Of a stretch of DNA of 64,000 nucleotides, positions 1 through 11,378 are shown one piece after another. Within the stretch, counting starts at the first letter, position 1, and every line of letters starts with the position of its first letter. Location: the NCBI GenBank assembly GCA_021307315.1, contig JAJSPD010000008.1:186001-250000 (forward strand), given 5' to 3'. This stretch comes from Bisporella sp. PMI_857. Taxonomy: Eukaryota > Ascomycota > Leotiomycetes > Helotiales > Helotiaceae. The notes beneath the pieces were generated by a model. The model was given only the letters and a program-made list of their open reading frames with translations. It was not told where the DNA came from and made no database searches. The translations under genes and the position numbers were made by a program.

Positions 1-105
1 CGACTCGTCGTAGAGGGATGTTGGTCGCTGATGATTGACGCGATCGGGTGAGACCTGATGAAGTGGTGTCCCTGGTGATGCAGGGAATTTGTAGCCTGGA
101 TCCAT
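1..105 (-). CDS. 5' end of an unidentified gene cut by the left edge
   Basis: Reading leftward, an ATG at 105-103 opens a frame that stays open to the edge for 35 residues. It begins MDPGYKFPASPGTPLHQV and is rich in Pro and Ser, like the disordered N-terminus of many large fungal proteins. The composition looks coding, but I do not recognise the protein. The segment is too short to exclude chance. Confidence 0.35.
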   Translation of the reverse strand, partial: MDPGYKFPASPGTPLHQVSPDRVNHQRPTSLYDES

Positions 106-1528
106 CGCAAATAAGATTTCCGATAGAATTATGAGGGTGTTTCCAGATGGCGGGGATGTATGTGCACGTAGCTGCTGAAGATATATTTTTCGTGGTAGCC
201 TGGTTGAATGTTTACTGTGCATAATAGGTTTAGCGTTATCGCGTTGCTATGGAAGTAACGCGGGCGGCGGTCCACCAAAAAGTTGACATTGAAGCGGCAA
301 ACTCTTTTGACCGAACTTTTCATGAATTGTGGAGAAACACGACATCAGCAAGCGGGATTAAACTGCGGTTCACGGCAAAACGTATTAAATTTTGATATCA
401 ACATCCATACTTTTCAGGATCAATATCCGGTTAGGGTATTGGGGGGACACACAACCCATATTCAAACAGCTAGTCCTTTGTTCGAGCTGCAAATTGGATC
501 ACAGCGAAGGCCTAACGGGCACGAGGTAGGCTGGACATTAGCATACCACCTACCTCATCAAATTATTGCGAAAAGCGTGACGCTTTAGACTAATCAAGAA
601 TATTCTGCGCTCCAGTGCTATGCCTCATGGTTTACACTGAATGGAGCTCACGTCAGGATGCAGACAGGAAGACTTGGAGGGTCCGGTCCATTTTCTCAGC
701 ATCGAAGGCAGCCCTTATTCCCGGATGGCTTGAACAGACACCTGACCTGATGACTTGTACTTATGGAGTATTTGCGTGTGTGAAGGATCATAATGACAGA
801 TAGATAGTCTTTCTCTATGACACACATTGTTTCGATATGACTATTTGTGAAGCGTTAATGTTGAACTGCTGCTCTTCTAACTGAAGGATTTTCACCAGCC
901 ACTTACGAATGTAGATGGGGATAGATGGGGGTTGTAGTAGAAATGTTGATCACGAGCTATCTCATGAAGGTCGTGGCATTTTTATGTTCTGATATTTGTT
1001 AGTGATGGAAAATGAAACGCGAAGATGCTACCGTTTTACTCGTCTTGCTCAACGAGAGAATGCTACTCTGGAAATGGCTGATGGTAATGTGCTGGGCCAG
1101 CTAACAGCACTATCATCAATGATCCCAACTTTGTAGAAATGCCATTGTATATTTCCCGTAGTTGACTAGACCATAGCATGCAAGACATCGAAGCATGATA
1201 ATTTGAGTCTAATAAGGCCTCTACAGTAGCTATTATAAGAGAGAGTAGTACTGTATTATTATTAATGATGAAAACCCCCTATTATTGACCCCTGGCATCA
1301 GAATTTCCTCAATTCGCTTCGGATTAAACCGGCAAGCGCAAGAATTTTAGCGTCTCCGCCAAATTTTAGGCCTTGGTCTGTCCTTCTTCCCGAACCTCTC
1401 GACTACAAAAACTTTTCCAGAGAACCCCAATCTCCAACACCTCATCATCATCAAATCCATCTTCTCTTTTTTTTAATATACCCCCATCTCCCCTCAGTCC
1501 TTTAGGTCAATTCTTCACTCTTGCAACA
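106..1528. other. intergenic, no gene recognised
   Basis: Short open frames occur on both strands, but none shows a domain or splice structure I can support. The last 200 bases, pyrimidine-rich before the ATG at 1529, are the likely promoter and leader of the ADP/ATP carrier gene. The left part probably carries the promoter of the partial gene at 1-105. Confidence 0.5.
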
Positions 1529-3065
1529 ATGTCTAACGAAGCTCCTGTCAAGCAGGCCATCTTTGGCGTGTAAGTAATCCTTCTGCTCGTTTCAACGCCG
1601 CAGCTCAAGCTTGCGATTTTATCTCCATCTCGCCCATCTATCAGGTCATCCATCAGCTGCCTCCATTGAGCTCAATTGGCATCTAGCAATTGGCCCAGTG
1701 CTTTCTGCTTCCTCAGCAGATGGTTGGACCAAAGTTGAACGGATTCAATCCTGTCGCGGCACACAGTTGGGCAATTCTGGACACCTTCATTATGTATCAT
1801 CGCAAGCATCCTGCTAACGCATCTTTTATAGTCCACCATTCGTCATCGATTTCTTGAGTACGTTCACCTTGGTCGCCTCCTCGCTTTCCAATATCTGTCG
1901 TCGGGACGCAGCAATTCTTCGACGGTCACAGTATTGGAGCACAGTGGCAGATACAGAAGCTAACATGCGATAACAGTGGGTGGTGTCTCTTGCTGCCGCT
2001 TTTCCAAGACTGCTGCTGCTCCTATTGAGCGTGTCAAGCTTTTGATCCAGAATCAGGTATGCGCTGCTTCATTTCAACTTTTTTTCTTGGCCCCTGCATT
2101 CTAGCCGAGTTGTCCTCTACGGGACCCCGAGTCTAGATCAGCAAACATTTTTACCACAATAGTTGCTAGAGCTTCGTAGCTCTCAACTTGCCTCATTGCA
2201 TCTGCTAACCATTTCACAGGATGAGATGTTAAAGAGCGGTCGTCTGTCGAGAAAATACGATGGTATCACCGAGTGTTTCCGCCGCACAATCGCTGAGGAG
2301 GGTGCCGTCTCATTATGGCGTGGTAACACTGCCAACGTCATCCGTTACTTCCCTACCCAGGCCTTGAACTTCGCTTTCCGTGATACCTACAAGTCAATGT
2401 TCGCCTTCAAGAAGGAGCGCGATGGATATGCTAAGTGGATGGCTGGTAACTTGGCTTCCGGTGGTGTAAGTTGCGCCCTCTGCTATTCTGTAAATTTTGA
2501 TTAACAATTTCCAGGCTGCTGGTGCCACTTCCCTGCTCTTCGTCTACTCCCTCGATTACGCCCGTACCCGTCTTGCAACGATAACAAGAACGCTAAGACT
2601 GGTGGTGAGCGTCAATTCAACGGTCTGATTGATGTCTACAAGAAGACCCTCGCCTCTGATGGTATCGCTGGTCTGTACCGTGGTTTCGGTCCTTCCGTCG
2701 CTGGTATCGTCGTCTACCGTGGTCTCTACTTCGGAATGTACGATTCCATCAAGCCTGTCGTCCTTGTCGGTCCTCTTGAGGGTAACTTCCTTGCCTCCTT
2801 CCTTCTCGGTTGGTCCGTCACCACTGGTGCTGGTATCGCTTCCTACCCACTAGATACCATCCGTCGTCGTATGATGATGACATCTGGTGAGGCCGTCAAG
2901 TACAAGTCCTCATTCGATGCCGGTCGCCAGATCGTTGCCAAGGAGGGTGTTAAGTCTCTCTTCAAGGGTGCTGGTGCCAACATTCTCCGTGGTGTCGCTG
3001 GTGCTGGTGTGCTCTCCATCTACGATCAAATGCAGGTCCTGTTGTTCGGTAAGGCCTTCAAATAA
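1529..3065 (+). CDS. aac: mitochondrial ADP/ATP carrier
   Basis: Exchanges cytosolic ADP for matrix ATP across the inner mitochondrial membrane. Five exons fit: 1529-1569, 1832-1857, 1977-2056, 2220-2465 and 2515-3065, about 314 residues, the usual length. The product opens [13 protein letters not shown] and carries the three carrier signatures of the family, including RRRMMM, the ADP/ATP carrier hallmark. It ends LLFGKAFK. Codon choice is strongly biased, as expected for a highly expressed gene. Two oddities: one base is missing near 2576 (LAND is expected where the frame breaks), and residues at 1991-2002 read CCRF where the family has AAV before SKTAAAP. The frame is otherwise perfect to the stop, so the break is more likely a consensus error than a dead gene. 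Confidence 0.95.
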
Positions 3066-5311
3066 ATGGTGACTGTAAAGTTATAGTGGTTGGGGGCTAG
3101 GGGGTGTGTAATGCGTTGAGGGTGGGGATGGTGGAAGTTGCTACAGCCATTGCCATGGTGTTGAGGCAGCTTGCGGTGGCTTTGGAACTTTTTCCAAGGT
3201 TACCGCTGTACTTTATACCTAGGCAAATTTCCTCGATCTGTTTCACTTTGCATGCTGCTTTCTCCGGATCCGTCTCTCATAAGGTGTTTTTTCTCATACA
3301 TGGTCAGATAGACTGAGATGGTGGGGGGTCAAAAATCGAATGGATACATTCAACCTAAATTATTTGTGTCTTCATGGAGTCTGATGTGATTTTCCTTTTG
3401 ATTGTGCTTCTATCTTTCACAAGTGACTATTGCGATTGTGTGCTTTAGCATAGCGCCATACATAATGGATTGTAGACTTGATCCGCTCACATTCTTACCA
3501 AGCTGTCGTGTGATTCCATTCTGGACATCATCATGTCAAGACACCCACCGTCCTGGCTGATTCTTCATCCATCCCACGGGATCTCTACGTCTCCCATTTC
3601 ATAGTTTCTATATCTTCCCTCCCGGAACGGTAATCCTCAGCACGAAACCTGCCATGTAAACACTCTAACCCGTGACGAGATCTTTTTACCAGACCGAAGC
3701 CTTCCGCACGCACGATCAGCGATTGTTGTTATCATGAATTAGACGGCTTATCGGCTGTGATTTAGCATGCCCGAGATAAAGATGCTGGTAGGAGCCTAGA
3801 AATCTGGAATAGCGTGGCGGTGCCTTTTTTTTATATGTCCTCCTGGTTTCTGGAACGTGGAGGATATCGTCGATGGTTCGTAAGGTGAGGCCGGTATATC
3901 AGAAGCGAAAGCCGACTTATCATATCAGATACCAGATGGGAAATTCTGTCATTGCTATTCATGGGGGTTGCTTTGTGGGATTTGAAGGATGGTTATGGGC
4001 ATTGTAAGGTTTGTATCTATAGTTTATGCATGTACGTGATGAGGCTTATGATTGGAGATTTGGGGGGTGTGTGACTGGGTGACCTCTCAGGGTTCTATAA
4101 ATTGTCGATTTTTCTTGCCATCCCCATTCTTCTCTAGGGAGAATCAAATCTTGCTATGCGTGCATTTCTGTGCTGTTCAAGGAATAGGTAGGTTGAAGAA
4201 GCCTTCAGACCGCCTGTTTCTATCGTAGGAATCAGATCCTGAGGCTAAGCTTCGAGGTTGTGCGCATGCTGTATCAAGCTTACAGGAAATATGAAAGCTG
4301 CTGTTGCTACATTATCTGTCATTGTTGAATTTAATCTTGTCATCTATTTGCGCAGAGACGTAGAGATGCAGAACTACCTAGAGCGCTATATCAGGTCAAA
4401 AAAGAGGCTTCAAAATGGGACGTAGTGTCTTGGAAGGGGGATAGAGAAGGAAGGAGACGCGCAATTTCTAGGTGGAGAATCTTTTTGACAAATTTTTCTC
4501 GCTGGGGAGATTATTGAAAATATGTGGGCTCTTTTGTATTCTTTCCCTTAGATTGCGTTGCAGCAAGTGTTATTTCGTTGCTGTTGCAGAGTATTGATCA
4601 GTGGTCATGAGTATGCAAATTGTGAGATACCGGGGTTTCCTATTACAAGGAATGCATTTGTAGTAGATGTGCATTCAAAGAATGAGGAAGAGGGAAGGAA
4701 ACTGGGGATTTGGGTGCTAGGCGTAAGCGGTTGTAGGTGGGAGGCACGTCAACATGTTGTCTCGAATTGTATCTGCTAAATTGTTTGAGTAGAAGAATCA
4801 AGGGTATGGTACGTTAGAATGATCTATAGGTTGATAGGAATCGCTACGACAGTGTTGACGGGTTAGGACTTGGATATCCTCTTGGTGCTGAGTGGCCGTT
4901 GCATCTAACGATAAGGCAATATGTCTTTGGGAAAGACATTAAATGCAGGAAAGGAAACACACCAAACAGGTATTATATCCTCAAGTTCCCTGATTAAGGA
5001 GAGTCGAAGAAAACAAGAATACTAGAAGCAACAGACACAAGGCGTATTAACGAACTATATTTTTAATAGATGCAAAAAATGCACGTCTTCTTCTATAGCT
5101 CCCGGGTATTTTTCGCTTCATCAAGCGCGGTATCAAACCATCCATCCCCATTGAAAGTAAATGTATAAAATAAAAAAGTGACAACACCAGAACATGCCAT
5201 TTCTCTTTGAGAAAGAAAGCGATTATTAAACCTATGATTCCAACATATACAATGCCTGATCTACCTTCCCCAAATCCATTCCCAAAGCCATTACTAGGCC
5301 GAGATGGGTGT
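3066..5311. other. intergenic, no gene recognised
   Basis: Contains the 3' flank of the carrier gene and of the cupredoxin gene, which converge on this 2.2-kb stretch. An open frame at 4558-4779 (+) has no recognisable similarity and looks random. I see no RNA gene or repeat. Confidence 0.5.
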
Positions 5312-6081
5312 TTATAGAGCGAATGCGAAAACCATAGCCACCACACCAGCCAGCGCTGGCACGCTGAGCGCAGTCGCGGATGAGCCTTTTGCTCTGCGCT
5401 CGGGGAGCTTGTGGATGAAGGTGTAGCGACACCATCGGTGGCTGTTGGATCGAAGGCATCGCTGCCCGAGCTCACGGTACCTGATGTGCCGTTCGTGACT
5501 GGGTGCCAGGTGCGAGGTTTTGGGTTTGCAGTTTGGCGGCTGCTGGTAGGCTTGGAGGGAACGAGATGCGTTAGCATTGGTGCTATATGTTTGTTAGTCT
5601 GTGTTTTCCTTCCAGCTTTTATTTTAATTTTAAATAACCTACTTCTCGTTGATCACCATCGTCATTCCATTCTGGCAATGTTGTCCCTTTGAGCAGTATA
5701 ACCACATTGGTTTTGTGTCGTTGACCTGGATGGTGAAGATTGGTGTCATCTCACTGTTGGCAGAGACGGGCATGAAACCACTGTAGATACCAGTGACGTT
5801 GCTGTGCTGTGAATTGGGGAACATGGTTGTCGAACGTGGATTGTGTGACGGTGTGGTTGGCTGGCGCAAACTGGAACTGCACCATATCGCCGACAGCAGC
5901 GGTGAGCTTGTTGGGGAAGTAGGCTAGTGTGCCATTCAGAGCACCGACACGGACGACATGGACCTTAACATCTTGTGCTATTTCTCTTATTAGTACTGCT
6001 TCCATTTCTCAAGCTCTGGGAAGGACATACCAAGCACGCTGGCCACGCTGAGGCAGAAAGGGCGAGAGTTGTGAATTGCAT
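5312..6081 (-). CDS. GPI-type extracellular cupredoxin-like serine-rich protein
   Basis: A cell-surface protein of the fungal extracellular serine-rich (cupredoxin-fold) family; its biochemical role is unknown in general. Exons: 6081-6031, 5977-5643 and 5582-5312, with introns of 53 and 60 nt. In order: a signal peptide (MQFTTLAL then SVASVLAQ), a cupredoxin domain (DVKVHVVRVG, VGDMVQFQF, ANHTVTQSTFDN, YSGFMPV, QVNDTKPMWLYC, KGQHCQNGM), a Ser/Thr-rich linker, and a hydrophobic tail ending AGVVAMVFAFAL that fits a GPI-attachment signal. The frame breaks near 6050, near 5826 (just after TFDN) and twice in the linker (about 5545 and 5395). The linker that makes sense, TSGTVSSGSDAFDPTATDG, lies in a different frame from the tail. 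Start chosen because the ATG precedes the signal peptide directly. Confidence 0.8.
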
Positions 6082-8281
6082 CTTTACGGTTTAGAATAAA
6101 TAGAAATCTTCCCCAAAAACGAATGTGGTGTATCTGAAGTTCTCTGAAGGTATGCGACTAGCGCTGTGTCGAACTGGCCGACAATTAAGGTATAAAAAAG
6201 GGAATGTAGATGGACAAAGGCTTAAGAAACGTGAAAATACAACGAGAGAAGAGATTGAACGAAGAAGTGAGAGAAAGGAACGGTTTTGTGGTGGGACAGG
6301 CAACGCATAAATAAGATGCGGAACATGGCTTTAGATGATCTCCAAGCCGCCCCCTGGCTGTCTCTTCCGTTCCAGTCTTTGCCAACCAGGGATGTAATTA
6401 GACTCTTGATGCTGATGGACGAAGGAGGTAGTAGAGCGGAGGCCAAAGGCCGGACCTTTCGAAACGCGTTTGGACAAAGACAAGCATTGGCTAGCATTGG
6501 CTCAAACGGGGGAACTTGGTACGGAGGCGCTAATATGAAGAAAAGATGGGACGAAGCGGGCAGAGCCTCAAACCTTAAGATGTTGTTGGATTTTGACAGC
6601 GGCAAAGAGGCTCTTCCTTTAAGACCCTATTCGAGGCGACGATATTTTTCCAATTGCACTCTGATGATGAAGATATCTTGACCATAATTCAATTGAATAT
6701 CTCCCTTCTCATCGCTCATCACGGAATGAACTCATTTTGCAAAAGAGACCGTGCCCCGGATATTGCTTGACCGCAAGTAGCAGCTTCCGGTTAGGCGAGG
6801 CGACGATGAAGCACGGTTGTGACATCGTGAGTTTCGTCGCGAGTTTCAGGGACAGGGGGGGCCGTTTCCCGTGACCCGCTACCCGACCACCTTTGTCTAT
6901 TTAAACAATCCAGTATTTGTGATTCACCAAGAGCCCTTGGATTGTTTCGAGTCGGGCACAATTAACATGGGAGAAACATGTTGGCGTAGATATTTTGAGG
7001 CGATGCACTGGGGGGCTATAGACAGGTGGGATGATCTGCTCGGCTGCCAAGAATCCCGAGCTATTGAAAAAGCCTTTGATCTCACTGCACTATAATATTG
7101 ATTAATTATGACCTTTCGATGACTTCAGCGAGCAGATCAGTTGTTACTTTCAATATACAGCGAAGCAGATCTCTTTTATCTTCAATGAGATTACATCGTA
7201 GTGCATTTTTGGCCCTGATGATGATGAAGTCTCCATCAGATCTTAGGGATGATTGTGCAGCTCGACAGCGAAACGCTGGTTGAAAAAAGCTTATCTGGTC
7301 TGTTTCATAGCCCTTCTGGCTCCCGAAAAGCTGCCATCTGTTCGTGAGGTACCAATATAGTGTTGGCCCCCCTGGCGCTTTCATCGTCTCCATACCCAAT
7401 AACCTTAAATCGTCTTCACCTAGTTTTATTTTCTTAAAGAAAAGCCCCAACGTGATCTCTTATCTTTATTCACAGCTTCCAGAAGTCTGGGTGAAAAGGG
7501 AGATCTATTCATAGCTTTTAGCGAATGCACGGGTTGCTATTTAAAGGCTCTGCTCGAGGTCGAGGCCAAAGGTTGATCTTCTGGTTCCATCACTGGGTTT
7601 GGCCGTCCGCCAGCCAGGGAAATGCTCCTATTCGTCGCTGTTGGGCTTAATATATGTAACCCTTTTTAGCCACTTTAACTTTCGCTTGAGAACTTCCAGA
7701 TGAAAAATGGCCATTTTGCACTTTATCAGCCGAGAGAACCACGATCATCATCCAACGAGAAGTCGGCAGTCGCCGTTACTTGTCTCCTAGGAGCCAATTC
7801 GGTAGGATATATATCTGATATACCCGACATCAGAAGACTGGCCTAGCTTCCCTTAGACTCGAGTCTAGCACAAACTAGACGACGAGACATGGTAGTGAAT
7901 CTGTGATGAAATATGTTTATGGTTAATTGCCCGAAAATGTATGCTGATCTTTGATACGTAGGCCTAGCCTGGGAAGTGGTAAATGTTGCCTATCGTGAAC
8001 CTCCTAGCTAGAGGGTAATATCGCAAATGCACACGACCGGTTACAGAGAGTGGCAAGTCCAGAAATACGAGTTGAGAATCTCCGGGGAAACTAGCTGTTG
8101 GATGAAAACAGGATCTGTCCTTTGCCTCCTCTCCAAATTTTGTGATAAAACGAGCCTTGTATCCACAATTTGTAAACTTTCAAGACCAAATCATATACCC
8201 CTCAATCTAAGAGAAAGCTATACCACTGTCAACTTCTAGAGATTCCTTTTGACTACTATTCACTGCTATACCTCTATCATC
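6082..8281. other. intergenic, no gene recognised
   Basis: Likely contains the promoter of the cupredoxin gene (left end) and of the small secreted protein gene (right end). Open frames such as 6286-6681 (+) and 7106-7450 (-) have no recognisable domain and no supporting splice sites. No RNA gene or repeat seen. Confidence 0.45.
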
Positions 8282-8701
8282 ATGCAGCTCTCACACTTTC
8301 TCCTATTCCTCGCACCAGCTCTTACCACCGCCTCCGAATGCGTATCATCTGGTCCTCGCCAATCAGTCCAAGCAGTTAAGAACTGCTGTGCTTACTACGG
8401 AGGGAAATGGTGCGGAACCACACCGTATCAGGGTATCTGTGTCATTGCGGACGGCAAGCTGGCCTCGTATAAGAGCTGCACAAAAATCTGGGGCGATGAA
8501 GTCGAGGACAGGGATTGTATTCCTGGTGATGGGAGCGAATTGACTGCTTGTAAGCTCTTTGCTAATTTGGATGGAAGATCTGGAGATACTAAGGGTCTGT
8601 AGGCTAAATGTTCAACTGTTCGAAGCGGCGGCAACGCAGGAAGCTGCGAGGGCATGAAGGTTAAAGCTTGCAATATTGAGTCTTTAAATTTGATATATTA
8701 G
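8282..8701 (+). CDS. small secreted cysteine-rich protein, frame interrupted
   Basis: The ATG at 8282 starts a clear signal peptide (MQLSHFLLFLAPALTTAS), followed by a short mature protein with eight cysteines in the first part, including the pairs NCCAYYGGKWC and SYKSC. A TAG at 8600-8602 closes the frame at 106 residues. The same frame resumes immediately, with KCSTVRSGG, GSCEG and KVKAC, and ends at 8701. The three further cysteines argue that the downstream part was coding. An intron-like segment (GTAAGC at 8550 to TGTAG at 8602, with an ACTAAG branch site) offers another reading, but it does not join the frames exactly. Secreted proteins of this kind are often effectors or antimicrobial peptides; I do not recognise the family. 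Confidence 0.65.
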
Positions 8702-9189
8702 GATGGCAAAAGGAGGGTACTAGGATTGTATAGTTGGGAGAAATGGGCAAGGCGTTTGTTGATGGCGAACAGGTGCCAAGCTAGTGACATAGGCGTTCAA
8801 AACAACTGAATGAAGCGTTTTTTTCTGAGATCATACTCTATAGTCAAATTAAACTTAGCATGAACCCTGGATTGCAAAAGAATCCCCCCAAAATACACAC
8901 TTGCATATAACACAACAATCTCTACTGGATGACATAGCTGCAAGGATATTCGAAGATTCGTTGAATACGTCTACATCCTGTGGTGCCTCACTTCTCCTTG
9001 AATTCTGAATCAAAATTCCTAGGTTTATGAAACAAAGTGCTTGAATCACGCATATCGCCCGATATACACATGCATACGCAAATCCTTTTTGATTCACAAG
9101 CTAGAGTTCATATATCCCAGCCGCATGACGAGAAAGCAGCCAAACCCCAACCATATGCAACGCAAAGAACCCAATCCCATTGTAATCCT
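8702..9189. other. intergenic between converging genes
   Basis: Holds the 3' flanks of the secreted protein gene and of RPS5. Nothing else is recognisable. Confidence 0.5.
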
Positions 9190-10030
9190 TTACCGATTGC
9201 TCTTGGCCACACGCTCCAACTCGTCCTTCTTCTTGATCGCATAGGAGTTGGAGGATCCCTTAGCAGCGTTGATCAGCTCTTCCGCCAAACACTCAGCAAC
9301 ACTCTTGACATTTCGGAAAGCAGCCTCGCGAGCACCAATGGTAAGGAGGGCGATAGCCTGGTTGACACGGCGGAGAGGAAAACATCAACGGCTTGACGAC
9401 GGACGGTACCTGCGGATCCGATACGGGTGGAATCTTCGCGAGGACCGCAGTTGACAATAGCGTCAACAGCGATTTGGATTGGGTTTTGGTCGGTCATGAT
9501 GTGGATCTGGGGTATGTTAGTATCCTATTCTCCTTGCAATTTATGTGAACGCACAATCTCGAAAGCGTGTGAGACAATTCGCACGGCCTTGAGCTTCTTT
9601 CCGTTGTTACGACCGTTCATCATCAGAGAGTTGGTGAGACGCTCAATGATTGGGCATTGAGCCTTACGGAAACGCTTTTGCGCATAGCGACCGGCAGAGT
9701 GGGAGATGTAGACTGGGGAGCGAATTTGGATGTAATCGCTATAAGTGAGTTAGCTGTGTCCTGGCTTGCGTCTTTCTTGTTCGAATTTCCAGCACATCCT
9801 CCAATTCCAAATATTCGGGCATCCTTACGTCAAAGAGATATCACGGATCTCAACATCTTCGTAAGACCTGTTGTCTTGATTAATACAGCTCTTCGACATT
9901 TTGGGGTAGTAGTTGTCGCATACCACTTGTTGAAAAGCTTGATGCTTCCAATCTCGGAAGTGACATCCTTGGGGAGAACTTCGTAACCGGAGACGGCCTC
10001 GACTTCGATATCTCCTGATGCGTCAGACAT
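9190..10030 (-). CDS. rps5: 40S ribosomal protein S5 (uS7)
   Basis: Small-subunit protein of the head, near the mRNA exit and E site. Exons: 10030-9924, 9867-9829, 9738-9555 and 9506-9190, about 215 residues. Landmarks: [18 protein letters not shown] at the start, [19 protein letters not shown] across introns 1 and 2, [65 protein letters not shown] and the C-terminal [19 protein letters not shown]. One base is missing near 9379 (a C run on the coding strand), so the expected SPLRRVNQA is shifted. Every eukaryote needs this protein, and the rest is intact, so I treat the break as a consensus error. It shares a 215-bp promoter region with RPS25. Confidence 0.95.
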
Positions 10031-10245
10031 GTTGGCGGTTTGGTGTTGTGTCGAAGTGGTCGAGTTCGATTGTTGCAGACGATTTTCCAAAATCCTCGTG
10101 TGTGGTCCCGCAATAATTATGGGCCAATGAGGCTAAGCCATTTTGGTCGAGCTAAGCGAACCAAAAGACACAATCACCCATCTGGAAAATAAAATCCACC
10201 CAAGTTGACGACAAGAAATCTACTTCAGACAATCAAACCGCAATC
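10031..10245. promoter_or_regulatory. bidirectional promoter of RPS5 and RPS25
   Basis: Only 215 bp separate the two start codons of these divergent ribosomal protein genes, so the core promoters must lie here. Co-expression through a shared promoter is an inference from spacing. I did not identify a specific factor site with confidence. Confidence 0.7.
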
Positions 10246-10703
10246 ATGGCGCCAGCAAAACCGGTGCGAAGAAGCAAAAGAAGAAGTGGTACGTAATTGC
10301 TGTACTGCTTGGTGAATTCTGTTCCGCTGCCAGTTTGCTTTGGGCGCAGCTTCAAACCCCTCTTTGCAGCATCACGACTCTAATGCGCATATCTCTACAG
10401 GTCGAAGGGAAAGGTCAAGGACAAGGCCCAACACGCTGTCATCCTCGATAAGGCCATCTCCGAGAAGCTCCAGAAAGATGTTCAATCCTACCGCCTCATC
10501 ACAGTCGCCGTCCTCGTCGATAGGCTAAAGATCAACGGATCATTAGCACGGAAATGTCTGAACGATTTGGAGGAGAAGGGTGTCATCAAGAAGGTTGTCA
10601 ACCACCATGCATTGAATGTTTACAGTATGTTGGAGAGTAATCGGCTACCACTGGGTTTTCTGCTAACACAGGGACAGCTCGGGCGGTTGCTGCTGCGGAA
10701 TAA
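10246..10703 (+). CDS. rps25: 40S ribosomal protein S25 (eS25)
   Basis: Small-subunit protein of the 40S head. Exons: 10246-10288, 10401-10624 and 10672-10703, about 99 residues. Landmarks: MAPAK, then KKQKKKW in the expected frame, SKGKVKDKAQHAVILDKAI, QKDVQSYRLITVAVLVDRLK, INGSLARKCLNDLEEKG, IKKVVNHHALNVY and the terminal ARAVAAAE. In exon 1 the frame breaks at an A run near 10260, where one A appears to be missing. The internal introns preserve frame. It is transcribed away from RPS5. Confidence 0.93.
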
Positions 10704-11378
10704 ATTTCTCGATACTCTACGATGTCATGGCCACTCTTCCTTCGATCGGGTGACAGTTCAGGTTGATGGGCGTGAAATGGGCATTTGCAATGGGTTTGGG
10801 ACTTTTCGGTGTAGCATATCAATGAAGTGCTCGTCAAATGCAAACTCTGGTCTCATGGGATGAATGTTGACGTGAAAATATTACCTGCTGGCGATCGTTG
10901 CTACTACACATTGATTGCGCGGCCAACTTATTTCACTCTTGTTTAGGGATTGTCATAGCAAATGAAGCTACCACGAATGGAAAAGCATATAAATGGTCTA
11001 TTCAACGTTTGGCTCCGACACGAGGAGGACTAAGGATGGTAACTTGTGCTTACCGCAGCTAGACAGCTTACCAGTTGGTGTCAGGCCCATATCATTGCTT
11101 CATAGATGGATGGAAAACCCCCATAAGAAAACCTTCCTTTCTGCACCCTCAAATATCCGAAGCTGATCCGACATCCGCTCAAAAAACAAATGTTTCCAAT
11201 GGAACATATAATTGCTTTTCCTGTATCCAATTGTAGACTTCCAATTCGCAATAGTGTGGCTTTGAGGCTAATATGACGACGATGGGACCCTGCAAGGCTA
11301 AACATATAAGCTACATCGCTCAGCTCTGAACACATATACCTCCCCTCCCATCCTCTCCATTCATAACCACAAACAAAC
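10704..11378. other. intergenic, no gene recognised
   Basis: 3' flank of RPS25 and promoter of the MAPR-type gene. No other structure recognised. Confidence 0.5.

Noticed and set aside
5047..5577. 176-codon minus frame as a separate membrane protein
   Set aside because: Its first part is the linker of the cupredoxin gene in a shifted frame; the rest is downstream, non-coding sequence.
9190..10703. RPS5 and RPS25 as pseudogenes
   Set aside because: Both have intact introns and family sequence throughout; a single base explains each break, and loss of both would be lethal unless other copies exist.
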